From positions 1 through 64,000 of the forward strand of contig JAJTCM010000001.1 of the NCBI GenBank assembly GCA_021325675.1: a DNA stretch of 64,000 nucleotides, given 5' to 3'. Numbering within the stretch: the stretch's first letter is position 1; each line of letters starts with the position of its first letter. This stretch comes from Crocinitomicaceae bacterium (GTDB lineage: Bacteria; Bacteroidota; Bacteroidia; Flavobacteriales_D; Crocinitomicaceae). The notes beneath the pieces were generated by a model. It had not been told where the DNA came from, did no database searches, and saw only the letters and a list, made by a program, of their open reading frames with translations. Below, piece after piece: positions 33,576 through 42,694 of this stretch. A program made the position numbers and the translations under genes.

Positions 33576-34712
33576 CTAAAAAGCTTCCCCGATAAAAATG
33601 TAAACCCCATGTCCTTCGCGGGTGAAGGCAAAATCAAGCCTCGTCCAGATGTCTTTTTTCGGGAAAAGTAAAAAACGCAGTCCCGCGCCGCCCGAAAGCA
33701 CAAAATGATTCGCTTTGAAGCTTTGCAGGGAAGGGGAAACTGTTCCCATGCCCCCAAAGATCGTTGCCCCGAAGCGTTTGGTGAATTTCACCGGCAGCAT
33801 ACGGTATTCGGCCTGGAAAGCCACGAGGTTCTTGTCGCGGTAACGTCCGGTATAATAGCCGCGCATCATGCTTTCCCCGCCCATCAGCGCCATTTGGTTG
33901 AAAGGCGGTGTGCCGTTGCTGAATTGACCGATGGCATGCAGGGCGAGCACATTTCTTTGCCGGATGGGGTGAAACCAGCGGAAATCTGAAAAAATGGAGG
34001 TAAAAGTGTAATCGCTTCCATAGAATTTATCGTAGTGCAGAAAGGCAAGCTCCGCAAATGTTCCGTGGCGCACGTTTAGCACATTGTGGCGGTTGTCAAA
34101 CAGTACACCGGCGCCGATTCCAAAATTGTTTGAGCCGTGATGGCCGAGCGGAAGCTCAAGTGGGGTTTCCGGATCGTGGCTTTCAAAATTAACATTGCTC
34201 AGGTGCTGAAAATCCAGCTCAAGCCCGGTATAAAAAGAACCGTAGATTTTCCGCAGCACACGTTCCTTTGCCTGGAATTGCACAGCGTCCACCAAAGCCA
34301 GTTTTTTGTCAGGGGTTGTAGGGCCGATTCCAAAATAGGAGAGCGGAAAGCTCTGGAATTTAACCTTTCCCAGGAGAAACCAGGTGTTTTTGTCACTATA
34401 GAGTGCATGCTCAAAAAAACCGCCGAACTGCTTGCGTAACGTGTAAAAGGTAAACCCGTTGATTTCACTCAGGCGATTGTTCGTGTCACCCTTCGCGTAA
34501 CGCACATACAAACCGCTTAAACCAAATTCGACACTCGTTTCAGGTGCATAAGCCGCCACGGGATAAACCAGGAATTGCGGTTTGGTAATATCTGTTGTAT
34601 CGTAGAATATTCTATGAAAATAATTGCGTGGGAGGTTTCGTAATTGCCCGTAGCTTACAGCTGAAAAGAACAGCGTAAATAAAAGGAAAACGTATCTTGA
34701 TAAATTACCCAT
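33576..34712 (-). CDS. Omp85/D15-type outer-membrane beta-barrel protein
   Basis: This 378-residue protein has a signal peptide (NLSRYVFLLFTLFFSAVSYGQ) then alternating beta-strand sequence. The C-terminal half carries FDNRHNVLNVRHGTFAEL and GGESMMRGYYTGRYRD, similar to the barrel and L6-loop region (VRGY/F) of BamA/TamA surface antigens. POTRA domains are absent or very short. A C-terminal aromatic (GEAF) fits outer-membrane insertion. The ATG at 34712 is preferred to an upstream frame because a -7 box lies at 34721-34728. Its cargo is unknown. Confidence 0.8.
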   Translation of the reverse strand: MGNLSRYVFLLFTLFFSAVSYGQLRNLPRNYFHRIFYDTTDITKPQFLVYPVAAYAPETSVEFGLSGLYVRYAKGDTNNRLSEINGFTFYTLRKQFGGFFEHALYSDKNTWFLLGKVKFQSFPLSYFGIGPTTPDKKLALVDAVQFQAKERVLRKIYGSFYTGLELDFQHLSNVNFESHDPETPLELPLGHHGSNNFGIGAGVLFDNRHNVLNVRHGTFAELAFLHYDKFYGSDYTFTSIFSDFRWFHPIRQRNVLALHAIGQFSNGTPPFNQMALMGGESMMRGYYTGRYRDKNLVAFQAEYRMLPVKFTKRFGATIFGGMGTVSPSLQSFKANHFVLSGGAGLRFLLFPKKDIWTRLDFAFTREGHGVYIFIGEAF

Positions 34713-34720
34713 AAGCGCTC

Positions 34721-34728
34721 CAAAAATA
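34721..34728 (-). promoter_or_regulatory. -7 box for the outer-membrane protein gene
   Basis: The minus strand reads TATTTTTG, an exact TAnnTTTG match, only 9 nt before the ATG, implying a very short leader. Confidence 0.45.
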
Positions 34729-34762
34729 CAAAGATTTATAGAACGATATTGCGGGAAAAGTT

Positions 34763-34911
34763 TTTTGAACCACATAAGGCATATAAGTTTTCTTTTGGAT
34801 TTGTATCATCTGAAAGAACACATAAGATGTTTCCACTGGAAACACCTCAACTTATAAGGTCTTTTCCATTAAGTACTTCCTCCAATATCTTATATGCCTT
34901 ATATGGTTCAA
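34763..34911. repeat. Intergenic inverted repeat (AACCATATAAGGC class)
   Basis: TTGAACCACATAAGGCATAT near 34765 faces ATATGCCTTATATGGTTCAA ending at 34911, with at most a few mismatches. A perfect small hairpin, GTTTCC-ACT-GGAAAC (34829-34843), sits at the tip. It lies downstream of the helicase gene and upstream of the OMP gene. Confidence 0.75.
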
Positions 34912-34929
34912 TTCCATCATGTTCCTAAA

Positions 34930-36072
34930 TCAATACCCATGCAGATTCAAATCATTCCCGTCAATCTGCGTAGCGACCTTACCCATTTTTTTCTGGATCA
35001 CTTTAAAATGCTGCGCTTCTTCGGGAGTCACCAGCGAAATAGCTTCCCCGGAGGCTTCCGCGCGGCCCGTTCTTCCGATGCGGTGAATGAAATCCTTGGG
35101 TGAGCGCGGCAATTCGTAATTGATCACAAAAGGCAGGAACTTAATGTCGATCCCCCGGGCGATGATGTCCGTAGCGACGAGCGCCGTTGTACGCCCCGCC
35201 TTGAAATTTTCAAGCGCCTGGATGCGTGCTTGCTGGCTTTTTTTACTGTGGATCGCCACGGCCTTGATGCCATTTTTATTCAATTTGTCGGCAACAGTGT
35301 CCGCTTTATGAACGGAAGAAGTAAACACAAGAACCTGTTCCATTTTCCCGGTTTTGATGATATAGCGCAGCAAAGGGCCTTTTTTCTCTTCGCTGATGAG
35401 GTAAACGAATTGTTTGATCAGGTCAAGGTTCTTTTTTTCCTCTTCTACCTGGACGATGACCGGCTCATGCAGTAAATTTTTATTAATTGACTCCAGGTCA
35501 GGGCTTAGGGTGGCCGAAAAAAGTAAGTTCTGGCGTTTTTTGGGGAGAAGCGCAAAAATCCGGTCCATTTCTTCCCGGAAACCGAGATTCAGCATTTTGT
35601 CGGCTTCGTCCAGTACCAGGATTTGTAATTCAGCAGCTGAAAATGCTTTGTTTTCCTGCAATTCCAGTAAACGTCCCGGCGTGGCAACTAAAATCTCAAC
35701 GCCTTGCAGCGAGATCATCTGAGGATTGATCGAAACACCGCCATAAACTGCCATCGATTTCAGCTTGACAGGTAAATCCTTGCTGAAAACCTGGAAAACC
35801 TCGTTTACCTGGATCGCCAGCTCACGCGTTGGAACGAGCACCAACACTTTGATGTGCCTGTTTTTGGAAGGCTTTTGCGTTTGAAGTAATTCCAGGATCG
35901 GTAATACAAAACTCGCCGTTTTCCCGGAGCCGGTTTGTGCAATACCGAGGATATCTTTTCCTTTCAGGATCGCAGGAATCGCTTGCTGTTGAATCGGATA
36001 AGCTTTCTCGTAGCCGAGTTGTGCTAATTTGTCTAAAAAAGAGGAGGAGAGTCCTAAGTTTGAAAACGGCAT
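34930..36072 (-). CDS. DEAD-box ATP-dependent RNA helicase (RhlE-like)
   Basis: This 380-residue protein has all the DEAD-box motifs: Q motif (PIQQQAIP), AQTGSGKT (I), PTRELA (Ia), TPGRLL (Ib), LDEADKML (II), FSATL (III), and HRIGRTGRAE (VI). The short C-terminus after motif VI places it with small RhlE-type helicases that unwind RNA during ribosome assembly or mRNA decay. The start ATG follows a weak TATCTTTA box on the minus strand. Confidence 0.92.
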   Translation of the reverse strand: MPFSNLGLSSSFLDKLAQLGYEKAYPIQQQAIPAILKGKDILGIAQTGSGKTASFVLPILELLQTQKPSKNRHIKVLVLVPTRELAIQVNEVFQVFSKDLPVKLKSMAVYGGVSINPQMISLQGVEILVATPGRLLELQENKAFSAAELQILVLDEADKMLNLGFREEMDRIFALLPKKRQNLLFSATLSPDLESINKNLLHEPVIVQVEEEKKNLDLIKQFVYLISEEKKGPLLRYIIKTGKMEQVLVFTSSVHKADTVADKLNKNGIKAVAIHSKKSQQARIQALENFKAGRTTALVATDIIARGIDIKFLPFVINYELPRSPKDFIHRIGRTGRAEASGEAISLVTPEEAQHFKVIQKKMGKVATQIDGNDLNLHGY

Positions 36073-36123
36073 GTTTTTTTAGGTAAAGATAGGTCTAATT
36101 TAGATTGTGAGCTTTAGTTCCGG

Positions 36124-36501
36124 TCAGGAAACTTCACCGCTGTGAAAATACCAGTTGCCTTTTTCCTGTTTGAAGAGCGATTTTTCGTGGTGAACCTGCA
36201 CTTCCGCAGTCCCCTCGGTAAAGTAAGCTTTGAATTCGACGTAATCTCCTTGTGCAGCAACGATTTCCAGCTTGATCCATTGAACGGAATCCGCCCAGTC
36301 TGACAGCTTAGCTTTCGGATAAAATTTCCGTTCTGTTGGGTACGTGGATTCAATGATGTAGTCGATTTTTTTCAGGCAATACGCCGAATAGCGGGAACGC
36401 ATGCAGCTTTCCGGTGTTTCCCTCGCTTTTTGATTCAATATATACGGCTCGCAACAGCTGGAGAAGTCCTTCCCTGAATTGCAGTAACATGTATTTTTCA
36501 T
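36124..36501 (-). CDS. YchJ-like (UPF0225) protein with SEC-C-type zinc motif
   Basis: This 125-residue protein begins MKNTCYCNSGKDFSSCCEPY, a CxC...CC zinc-binding motif as in YchJ and SEC-C domains. SCMRSRYSAYCLKKIDYIIEST and the end GNWYFHSGE match the NTF2-like remainder of the family. ATG 36501 is preferred over an earlier start because the motif normally sits right at the N-terminus. The function is unknown. It lies 51 nt upstream of the helicase gene on the same strand. Confidence 0.85.
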   Translation of the reverse strand: MKNTCYCNSGKDFSSCCEPYILNQKARETPESCMRSRYSAYCLKKIDYIIESTYPTERKFYPKAKLSDWADSVQWIKLEIVAAQGDYVEFKAYFTEGTAEVQVHHEKSLFKQEKGNWYFHSGEVS

Positions 36502-36517
36502 ATTTGTTGTTGATAAT

Positions 36518-36665
36518 GCCACTAAGGCTCTAAGTCACGAAGTGGCACAAAGATATTTTAAATGGCTCTTGGCAAGGTGAATAAATTATACAAACTTGGT
36601 GTACCCTTGTGTCTTGGCTTCTTTGTGGCTCCTCAAAATCTATGTGCCTATGTGGTTTAAAAATA
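36518..36665. repeat. Intergenic repeat, mixed GCCACAAAG and ACCACATAGG words
   Basis: GCCACTAAGGCTCTAAGTCA (36518 on) faces TTGTGTCTTGGCTTCTTTGT GGC (36606-36629) imperfectly. Directly after, CTATGTGCCTATGTGGTTTA (36640-36659) is a solo arm of the other class. The element fills the space between the divergent YchJ-like and ettA genes. Confidence 0.6.
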
Positions 36666-36698
36666 AGGATTTTTTCAGGAAGCAAAACTAAAAAAGCT

Positions 36699-36706
36699 TA
36701 AATTTG
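36699..36706 (+). promoter_or_regulatory. -7 box for ettA
   Basis: TAAATTTG matches TAnnTTTG exactly and lies 17 nt before the ATG at 36724. Confidence 0.5.
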
Positions 36707-36723
36707 CCGAAAATCATTTCAAC

Positions 36724-38409
36724 ATGTCTGACGATAAGAAAGTAATATTTTCGATGCGTGGGGTTTCCAAATCTACCCCGCAAGGAAAACAAATCATTAA
36801 AAATATCCATTTGTCGTTTTTCTACGGCGCCAAGATCGGGATCATCGGTCTGAACGGTTCCGGTAAATCGACGGTCATGAAAATCATCGCCGGTTTGGAT
36901 AAATCCTACCAGGGAGATGTTGTTTTCGTGGAAGGCTACTCGGTGGGTTACCTGGCGCAGGAACCGGAGCTGGACCTGACAAAAACCGTAAAGGAAATCG
37001 TGATGGAAGGTGCGCAGGAAACAGTGGACGTGCTGAAAGAATACGAAGAGATCAACAATTCGTTTATGGATGAAGAAGTCCTGAACGACCCGGATAAAAT
37101 GGACAAGCTGATCGCCCGCCAGGGAGTTGTGCAGGATAAAATTGATGCGCTGGATGCCTGGGAACTGGATACGAAGCTCGAGCGTGCAATGGACGCTTTA
37201 CGTTGTCCGCCGGATGACCAGCTGATCGAAACGCTTTCCGGAGGTGAAAAACGCCGTGTGGCTTTGTGCCGTTTGTTGTTGCAAAACCCGGACGTTTTAT
37301 TACTCGATGAGCCGACCAACCACTTAGATGCCGAGTCTATCGACTGGCTGGAGCAGCATTTACAGCAATACGCAGGTACGGTAATTGCCGTGACCCACGA
37401 CCGTTACTTCCTCGACAACGTTGCCGGCTGGATCCTCGAGCTCGACAGGGGAGAAGGCATTCCGTGGAAAGGAAATTATTCTTCCTGGCTAGAGCAAAAA
37501 GGAAACCGTCTGAAACAGGAGGAAAAAACAGCTTCCAAGCGCCAGAAAATGCTCGAAAAAGAATTGGAATGGGTGCGTATGAACCCGAAAGCGCGCCAGG
37601 CGAAAAGCAAGGCCCGTTTATCCAACTACGATAAAATGCTGTCTGAAGAAATGAAAGACAAGGAAGACGTACTGGAAATTCCGATTCCGAACGGTCCGCG
37701 CCTGGGTAACAACGTAATTGATGCGATCCACGTGGCTAAATCCTTTGGCGATAAATTATTGTACGACGATTTGAACTTCAAATTGCCACCTGCCGGGATT
37801 GTTGGTGTAATCGGGCCGAATGGTGCGGGTAAAACGACGATCTTCAAAATGATCATGAACGAATTACAGCCGGATAGCGGTGAGTTTACAGTGGGTGAAA
37901 CCGTGAAAATCGGTTATGTCGACCAGACGCACAAGGACATTCACCCGGATAAAACGGTGTTCGAAGTGATTTCCGGCGGAAACGATTTCATCGAAATCGG
38001 CAACCAGAAAGTAAACGCCCGTTCCTATGTTTCGAAATTTAACTTCAACGGTTCGGACCAGAACAAAAAAGTAGGAATCCTCTCCGGTGGTGAGCGCAAC
38101 CGTTTGCATCTCGCAATGACGCTGATGACGGAAGCGAACGTTTTACTGCTTGATGAGCCAACCAATGATATTGACGTGAACACGCTCCGTGCGCTCGAAG
38201 AAGGAATCATGAACTTTGCAGGCTGCGCCGTGGTGATTTCCCACGACCGCTGGTTCCTGGATCGGATTTGTACGCATATCCTCGCTTTCGAAGGCGATTC
38301 GCAGGTATATTCGTTTGAAGGTTCTTATTCCGAATACGAAGAAAACCGCAAAAAACGCCTCGGCGACTCAGCTCCGAAACGGATCAAGTACCGTAAACTG
38401 GTGAAATAA
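36724..38409 (+). CDS. ettA: Energy-dependent translational throttle protein EttA (ABC-F)
   Basis: This 561-residue ABC-F ATPase binds the ribosomal E site and gates entry into elongation according to ATP/ADP level. There are two ABC domains: Walker A GLNGSGKST and GPNGAGKTT, signature LSGGEKRR and LSGGERNR, Walker B LLDEPTN twice. The linker between them (about residues 245-320) contains SWLEQKGNRLKQEEK and the basic KARQAKSKARL typical of EttA. The length equals the family norm, and no membrane domain is present. Confidence 0.95.
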   Translation: MSDDKKVIFSMRGVSKSTPQGKQIIKNIHLSFFYGAKIGIIGLNGSGKSTVMKIIAGLDKSYQGDVVFVEGYSVGYLAQEPELDLTKTVKEIVMEGAQETVDVLKEYEEINNSFMDEEVLNDPDKMDKLIARQGVVQDKIDALDAWELDTKLERAMDALRCPPDDQLIETLSGGEKRRVALCRLLLQNPDVLLLDEPTNHLDAESIDWLEQHLQQYAGTVIAVTHDRYFLDNVAGWILELDRGEGIPWKGNYSSWLEQKGNRLKQEEKTASKRQKMLEKELEWVRMNPKARQAKSKARLSNYDKMLSEEMKDKEDVLEIPIPNGPRLGNNVIDAIHVAKSFGDKLLYDDLNFKLPPAGIVGVIGPNGAGKTTIFKMIMNELQPDSGEFTVGETVKIGYVDQTHKDIHPDKTVFEVISGGNDFIEIGNQKVNARSYVSKFNFNGSDQNKKVGILSGGERNRLHLAMTLMTEANVLLLDEPTNDIDVNTLRALEEGIMNFAGCAVVISHDRWFLDRICTHILAFEGDSQVYSFEGSYSEYEENRKKRLGDSAPKRIKYRKLVK

Positions 38410-38410
38410 A

Positions 38411-38488
38411 TTGAAAATTAAGAATGGAGAATGGAAAATTAAGAATTCATTCTCCATTTTCAACTTTCAATTCTCCATTCTCCATTCT
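38411..38488. repeat. Inverted repeat, GAGAATGGAAAATTAAG class
   Basis: TTGAAAATTAAGAATGGAGA (38411 on) faces a run of TTCTCCATT words ending at 38488. Both arms are made of near-tandem copies of GAATGGAGAATGG and AAAATTAAG. It begins just after the ettA stop, between convergent genes, so it may terminate both transcripts. Confidence 0.7.
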
Positions 38489-38557
38489 ATAATTGTGTAT
38501 TTACCTGTGGTACTGCTTCGCGGTCGTGGCTTTTATTTAATTTTCGAATTATCGTAG

Positions 38558-39448
38558 CTACTCAATCTCCGCGTCGAAATTAATCGTCACACTTTCCTCC
38601 GGAACGAATTTGTCCCAGATTTCAATGACTACGTGGATCGGGCTTGCAGAAGCATCAGGCACATTAAACGAAACGCTCAGCTTTTCACCGATTTCTGCCG
38701 CGCTGATGCCTGTTTCATCGTAATCGCTGAATAAATCCAGGTTTTCCTCCAGCGTATTTCCTTCAGCATCCGTAATCAGCAAAGACATGCCAAAGCTGAT
38801 AACGCCATCCGATTCGGTGAAATTCGGGAGCATTCCGTCAATGATTACGCTTACTTTGTCACCCGCGCTCAGCACATTGTCGGTGATGGTCTGCTTGCTG
38901 CTTTCTGAAAACAGATATACTTCATCCATTGCCAGTTGTCCGCTGTTGCTTTCGATAGCGATTTGCTCGTTTGAGCCTACGGAAAACGGGTATTTTGCAG
39001 TGAATTTCCCGTTGGATTTTTTGTCCCAGACCATAACGGTCAGCACATACTTTTCCCCCGAAAAAATGGGGCTCGCCAGCACTAAATCTGCTGTCAGGTC
39101 CAGCGATGCAGATTCCTCAAAGCCGTTTTTTTCATCGGCATATAAATCTTCGACTGAAAATACGGTTTTGCCTTCCGAATTGGCCACCGTCATTTTCATC
39201 CCCGGGAACACGCGCCCGTTAATCGATTCAAAGCCCATAATATCAATAAACTTCATGGAAAGCGGGGTTCCATAATGGTATTTATTGGATTCCGAAACTG
39301 CTTCGCCCTGGTAAACTTCCACATTTTCACAGGTAAGGTTCAAGCCCGATGTGCTGATGCCGTTCGATAAATCCTGTTTCACGGAAATGCTGCCTTTACA
39401 GGCGTTCAGCAGGTAAAAAACAGCAAGCAATAGTGTCAATCGTTTCAT
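38558..39448 (-). CDS. Putative lipoprotein, function unknown
   Basis: This 296-residue protein has a lipoprotein signal: MKRLTLLLAVFYLLNAC, with the lipobox Cys17. The mature part is rich in Ser, Asp and Glu and appears all-beta, with two similar halves: each has a segment like ..EKYVLTVMVWDKKS.. and ..PIHVVIEIWDKFV... suggesting two related beta-sandwich repeats. No enzyme motif is seen. It is probably attached to the inner or outer membrane facing the periplasm. Confidence 0.7.
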   Translation of the reverse strand: MKRLTLLLAVFYLLNACKGSISVKQDLSNGISTSGLNLTCENVEVYQGEAVSESNKYHYGTPLSMKFIDIMGFESINGRVFPGMKMTVANSEGKTVFSVEDLYADEKNGFEESASLDLTADLVLASPIFSGEKYVLTVMVWDKKSNGKFTAKYPFSVGSNEQIAIESNSGQLAMDEVYLFSESSKQTITDNVLSAGDKVSVIIDGMLPNFTESDGVISFGMSLLITDAEGNTLEENLDLFSDYDETGISAAEIGEKLSVSFNVPDASASPIHVVIEIWDKFVPEESVTINFDAEIE

Positions 39449-39479
39449 AGTAATACGTTTAATTTGAGTTTAAATGTAA

Positions 39480-39553
39480 TGAAAATTAAGAATTAAGAAT
39501 GAAAATTAAGAATGAATATCTGACCCAAATTCTTAATTCTCCATTCTTAATTC
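39480..39553. repeat. Inverted repeat, GAAAATTAAGAAT class
   Basis: TGAAAATTAAGAATTAAGAA (39480 on) faces TTCTTAATTCTCCATTCTTA (39530-39549). The arms consist of three or four tandem AATTAAG words. It lies between divergent genes, upstream of both. Confidence 0.7.
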
Positions 39554-39642
39554 AAGTTGTTATTTTTCTGTTAACACTCTTGCCGGATTGAACGAAAATT
39601 GAAAGCTGCTGTACCGCATTTCAGTTTTAAATAAAATCCGTT

Positions 39643-41325
39643 ATGAAAAAAATTATCGCATTGGTACTTTTGCTGGGAAGCTTCACAGCATGGTCGGCAG
39701 AAAAAGAAAATGTTAAATCAACGATTACTGATGTGACCGTTTACATGCAGGGGGCACAGGTTTTCCGGAAAGCTAATTATACCGTTAAACCCGGGATCAC
39801 CGAAATCATCATCGATGGAATTTGTCCTACGATTGATGCGAAAAGCATCCAGGTAAAAGCGACAGGAAATGTGGTAATTCTCGATTCGAAGTACACGCTG
39901 TTTTACCCGAAACCTGAAGAGGTAAAGCTGATTGACGGCCTGCCGCTGAAAGTCAAAAAAGACATTGCCCTTCTCGAAGATTCGATCCTCGTAATGACTT
40001 ACGATCTGATGGAAATCCAGGACGAGATTGACGTGCTGAATGCTACCAAGGCGATCCTTTCCAATAACGGGGCAATCAAAGGAAGCGGAAAAGTGAACGA
40101 TTCTATCCAGCTGCTCAAACAGGCGGTAGAATATTACACGCTGAAAATGAATGAGCTGAACAAAAAGCTCTTGCAGCTCAACCGCCGTAAAAATGAAAAA
40201 AACCATAAAAAAAGTGAAATGCAGACGCGCTTAAATAACCTTAGGAACTTTCAGAGCACGAGCGGTCATGTCGAAGAGCAAAAAGGGCCGGTCCATCGTC
40301 TCGTGATTACCGTTTCTTCCAAAGAAGTCGTTACCGGGAAACTATCATTTTCCTACCTCGTTTCCAACGCTGGCTGGACCCCGCTCTACGATCTCAAAAG
40401 CGAAGTGCTGACAGGGAAGGTGAACCTGAATTACAAAGCACAGGTTTTCCAGAATACCGGCGTAAACTGGGATGAGGTGAAGCTCACTATTTCAACCAAC
40501 AACCCGTACATGAACAAAACCAAGCCGACTTTGCATCCGTGGTACATCGATTATTATACCCGTGTCCAGGATACTTACAATGGAGGAGCTTATAAAAACA
40601 TAACGCCAACCCCGGCCTACAAGCAAAACGAGTCCTTGTCGACAATGGATATGGAAGATGCGATGGATATGAATGCAGCACGCACTTCCGCTGAGTTTGT
40701 AACCATGGTTGACCAGGTGATTTCTGCCGAATTCCGTATTGATTTACCGTATTCAATTGCGTCCAACAACGAAGAGCACATGGTTCTGATCAAAAACGAA
40801 GACCTGACTGCAGATTTCAAATATTACACCGTTCCAAAAATCGATCCGTCAGTTTACCTGGTGGCGCAAATCTCCAAACTGGATGAGCTGCAGCTGGTTC
40901 CGGCCAAAGCGAACATTTTCTTTGACGGGACTTACATGGGCGAAACGTATATCGACCCGAGAAACATGGAAGATACACTTTCGCTGAGCCTGGGCAAAGA
41001 TCCGAACATCATCGTGAAACGAACTTTGCTGAAAAAAGAATCCAAAGAAAAAATAATCGGCAACGAAAAAGAACGTACGAATTCCTTCGAGATCGAAATC
41101 AAGAACCTGAAATCAACGAATATCGAAGTGATTGTGCAGGACCAGATCCCGGTTACGACCAATGCGGATATCACCATCGAAGCGGGTAATTTAGACAAAG
41201 CCAAGCTCGATCCGGTTACCGGCATTCTGGAATGGAAACTTGACCTGAAAACGAAAGAGTCCAAAAAACTGAACTTCAGCTACAAAGTGAAATTCAACAA
41301 GGACCAGAACGTAAGCATCCAATAA
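39643..41325 (+). CDS. DUF4139/DUF4140 (MuiA-like) secreted protein
   Basis: This 560-residue protein has a signal peptide (KKIIALVLLLGSFTAWSA). The N-terminal DUF4140 part begins TITDVTVYMQGAQVFRKANYTVKPG. A central coiled-coil (about 110-200) with many Lys and Glu is followed by the DUF4139 domain, from LSFSYLVSNAGWTPLYDLKS to WKLDLKTKESKKLNFSYKVKF. The family, called mucoidy inhibitor A-like, is of unknown biochemical function and probably works in the periplasm or outer membrane. A hairpin terminator follows. Confidence 0.87.
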   Translation: MKKIIALVLLLGSFTAWSAEKENVKSTITDVTVYMQGAQVFRKANYTVKPGITEIIIDGICPTIDAKSIQVKATGNVVILDSKYTLFYPKPEEVKLIDGLPLKVKKDIALLEDSILVMTYDLMEIQDEIDVLNATKAILSNNGAIKGSGKVNDSIQLLKQAVEYYTLKMNELNKKLLQLNRRKNEKNHKKSEMQTRLNNLRNFQSTSGHVEEQKGPVHRLVITVSSKEVVTGKLSFSYLVSNAGWTPLYDLKSEVLTGKVNLNYKAQVFQNTGVNWDEVKLTISTNNPYMNKTKPTLHPWYIDYYTRVQDTYNGGAYKNITPTPAYKQNESLSTMDMEDAMDMNAARTSAEFVTMVDQVISAEFRIDLPYSIASNNEEHMVLIKNEDLTADFKYYTVPKIDPSVYLVAQISKLDELQLVPAKANIFFDGTYMGETYIDPRNMEDTLSLSLGKDPNIIVKRTLLKKESKEKIIGNEKERTNSFEIEIKNLKSTNIEVIVQDQIPVTTNADITIEAGNLDKAKLDPVTGILEWKLDLKTKESKKLNFSYKVKFNKDQNVSIQ

Positions 41326-41349
41326 CCCGGTTTACTTCCCGGAAAATAG

Positions 41350-41388
41350 AAAAGCCCTTCGCAGCAATGTGAGGGGCTTTTGTTTTGT
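41350..41388. terminator. Hairpin terminator between convergent genes
   Basis: AAAAGCCCTTCGCA pairs with TGTGAGGGGCTTTT around CAA, allowing G-U pairs, followed by a T-rich run. It closes the DUF4139 gene and, read in reverse, the ferredoxin reductase gene. Confidence 0.8.
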
Positions 41389-41419
41389 TCGTAATAAATC
41401 AGCGTGCATCTGCGGGAGG

Positions 41420-42430
41420 TTAAAATCCCTGTACCCCGTTTACAGTCGTATATTTCAGTACATTTTTCTTATCCGGGTAAATGCGGGCGAAAGCCGACTG
41501 CAAAGCAATTGTTCCCTCGTGGAAACCGCAGAGAATGAGTTTCAGCTTGCCTTCATACGTATTCACATCACCAATGGCATAAATCCCCGGGATGTTAGTA
41601 GAATAATCAAGTGTATTCACTTTAATGGCGTTTTTTTCGATTTCCAGTCCCCAGTTGGCAATCGGTCCGAGACTTGGCTTCAATCCGAAAAGCGGGATGA
41701 AATGATCTGTTTCCACTTTGATTTCGCCTTGCGTCTGGTGCTGGATCGCAACTTCGTTCAGGACGCCGTTGCCGTTCAGGCCGGTTACTTCGGATTCGGT
41801 GATCAAACGGATCGTACCGTTTTCAGCCATATCGATGACTTTCTGAACGGAATCCAAATGTCCGCGGAAAGATGCACTGCGGTGAACGAGCACGACTTCT
41901 TTCGCAATTTTTTTCTCAGCAAGGTAAATCGACCAATCCAGGGCGGAGTCGCCTCCACCTGCAATAACACAGCGTTTGCCGCGGTAAAATTCCGGGTCTT
42001 TGATAATATATTCAACTCCTTTGTCTTCAAAATCAGCGATATTCCCGATAGGTGGCTTGCGCGGCTCGAAAACACCCAATCCTCCGGCAATCATAACGAT
42101 TGGCGCGTGGTGCTTCGTTCCTTTAACGGTTGTTACAATGAAAGATCCGTCTTCCAGCTTTTCGATGTCCGAAGCCGCTTCACCCAGCGTAAAGCCCGGT
42201 TTGAAAGGTGCGGCCTGCTCCATTAAATTATCAATCAGCTCGCCGGCGTTGATGGACGGGAAGCCTGGAATATCGTAAATTGGCTTTTTCGGGTAAATTT
42301 CGGAACACTGTCCCCCGGGCTGCGGAAGAGAGTCGATCAGGTGGCACCTGAGTTTCAGTAAACCTGCTTCGAATATCGCGAAAAGTCCCACCGGGCCTGC
42401 ACCGATTATGATAATATCTGTTTCAATCAT
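41420..42430 (-). CDS. Thioredoxin-reductase-like ferredoxin/flavodoxin-NADP reductase
   Basis: This 336-residue FAD/NADPH enzyme passes electrons between NADPH and ferredoxin or flavodoxin. The FAD motif IIIGAGPVGLFAIFEAGLL is at the N-terminus, with LPQPGGQCSEIYPKKPIYDIPG typical of this family. The NADPH motif is VIAGGGDSALDW, and the second FAD motif GIYAIGDVNTYEGKLKL. The CxxC of true thioredoxin reductases is absent. A -7 box lies upstream at 42448-42455. Confidence 0.92.
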   Translation of the reverse strand: MIETDIIIIGAGPVGLFAIFEAGLLKLRCHLIDSLPQPGGQCSEIYPKKPIYDIPGFPSINAGELIDNLMEQAAPFKPGFTLGEAASDIEKLEDGSFIVTTVKGTKHHAPIVMIAGGLGVFEPRKPPIGNIADFEDKGVEYIIKDPEFYRGKRCVIAGGGDSALDWSIYLAEKKIAKEVVLVHRSASFRGHLDSVQKVIDMAENGTIRLITESEVTGLNGNGVLNEVAIQHQTQGEIKVETDHFIPLFGLKPSLGPIANWGLEIEKNAIKVNTLDYSTNIPGIYAIGDVNTYEGKLKLILCGFHEGTIALQSAFARIYPDKKNVLKYTTVNGVQGF

Positions 42431-42447
42431 TGCTCAAAAATTGCGCA

Positions 42448-42455
42448 CAAAAATA
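42448..42455 (-). promoter_or_regulatory. -7 box for the ferredoxin reductase gene
   Basis: The minus strand reads TATTTTTG, an exact match, 17 nt before the ATG. Confidence 0.5.
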
Positions 42456-42519
42456 GTGGTTTTTTTGGAAACAGGATGATAAATGATGTTAAAAGAGAAA
42501 TACTATGTTTAAATCATTT

Positions 42520-42687
42520 CACCACATAGGCACATAGGAAACAAAGATTTGTGACGGATGTGGTTTGATCTGGAAATACAATTCGATTCATAGAGAAGGC
42601 TAATAAATATTTACAGCCATATTCAAAAAAAACCGGCATTATAACACAAAAAAATAAGTCTATGTCTCCTCTGTGCCTATGTGGTTT
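42520..42687. repeat. Intergenic inverted repeat (ACCACATAGG class)
   Basis: CACCACATAGGCACATAGGA (42520 on) faces TCTGTGCCTATGTGGTTTAT ending near 42689, across about 110 nt of AT-rich sequence. Its arms closely match those at 5345-5455. Confidence 0.75.
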
Positions 42688-42694
42688 ATTTCAC

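Noticed and set aside
41369-42226. Long plus-strand open frame (285 codons) antisense to the ferredoxin reductase gene
   Set aside because: The opposite strand encodes a complete FAD/NADPH enzyme with all motifs; the plus frame has no recognisable domain and is a codon-bias shadow.
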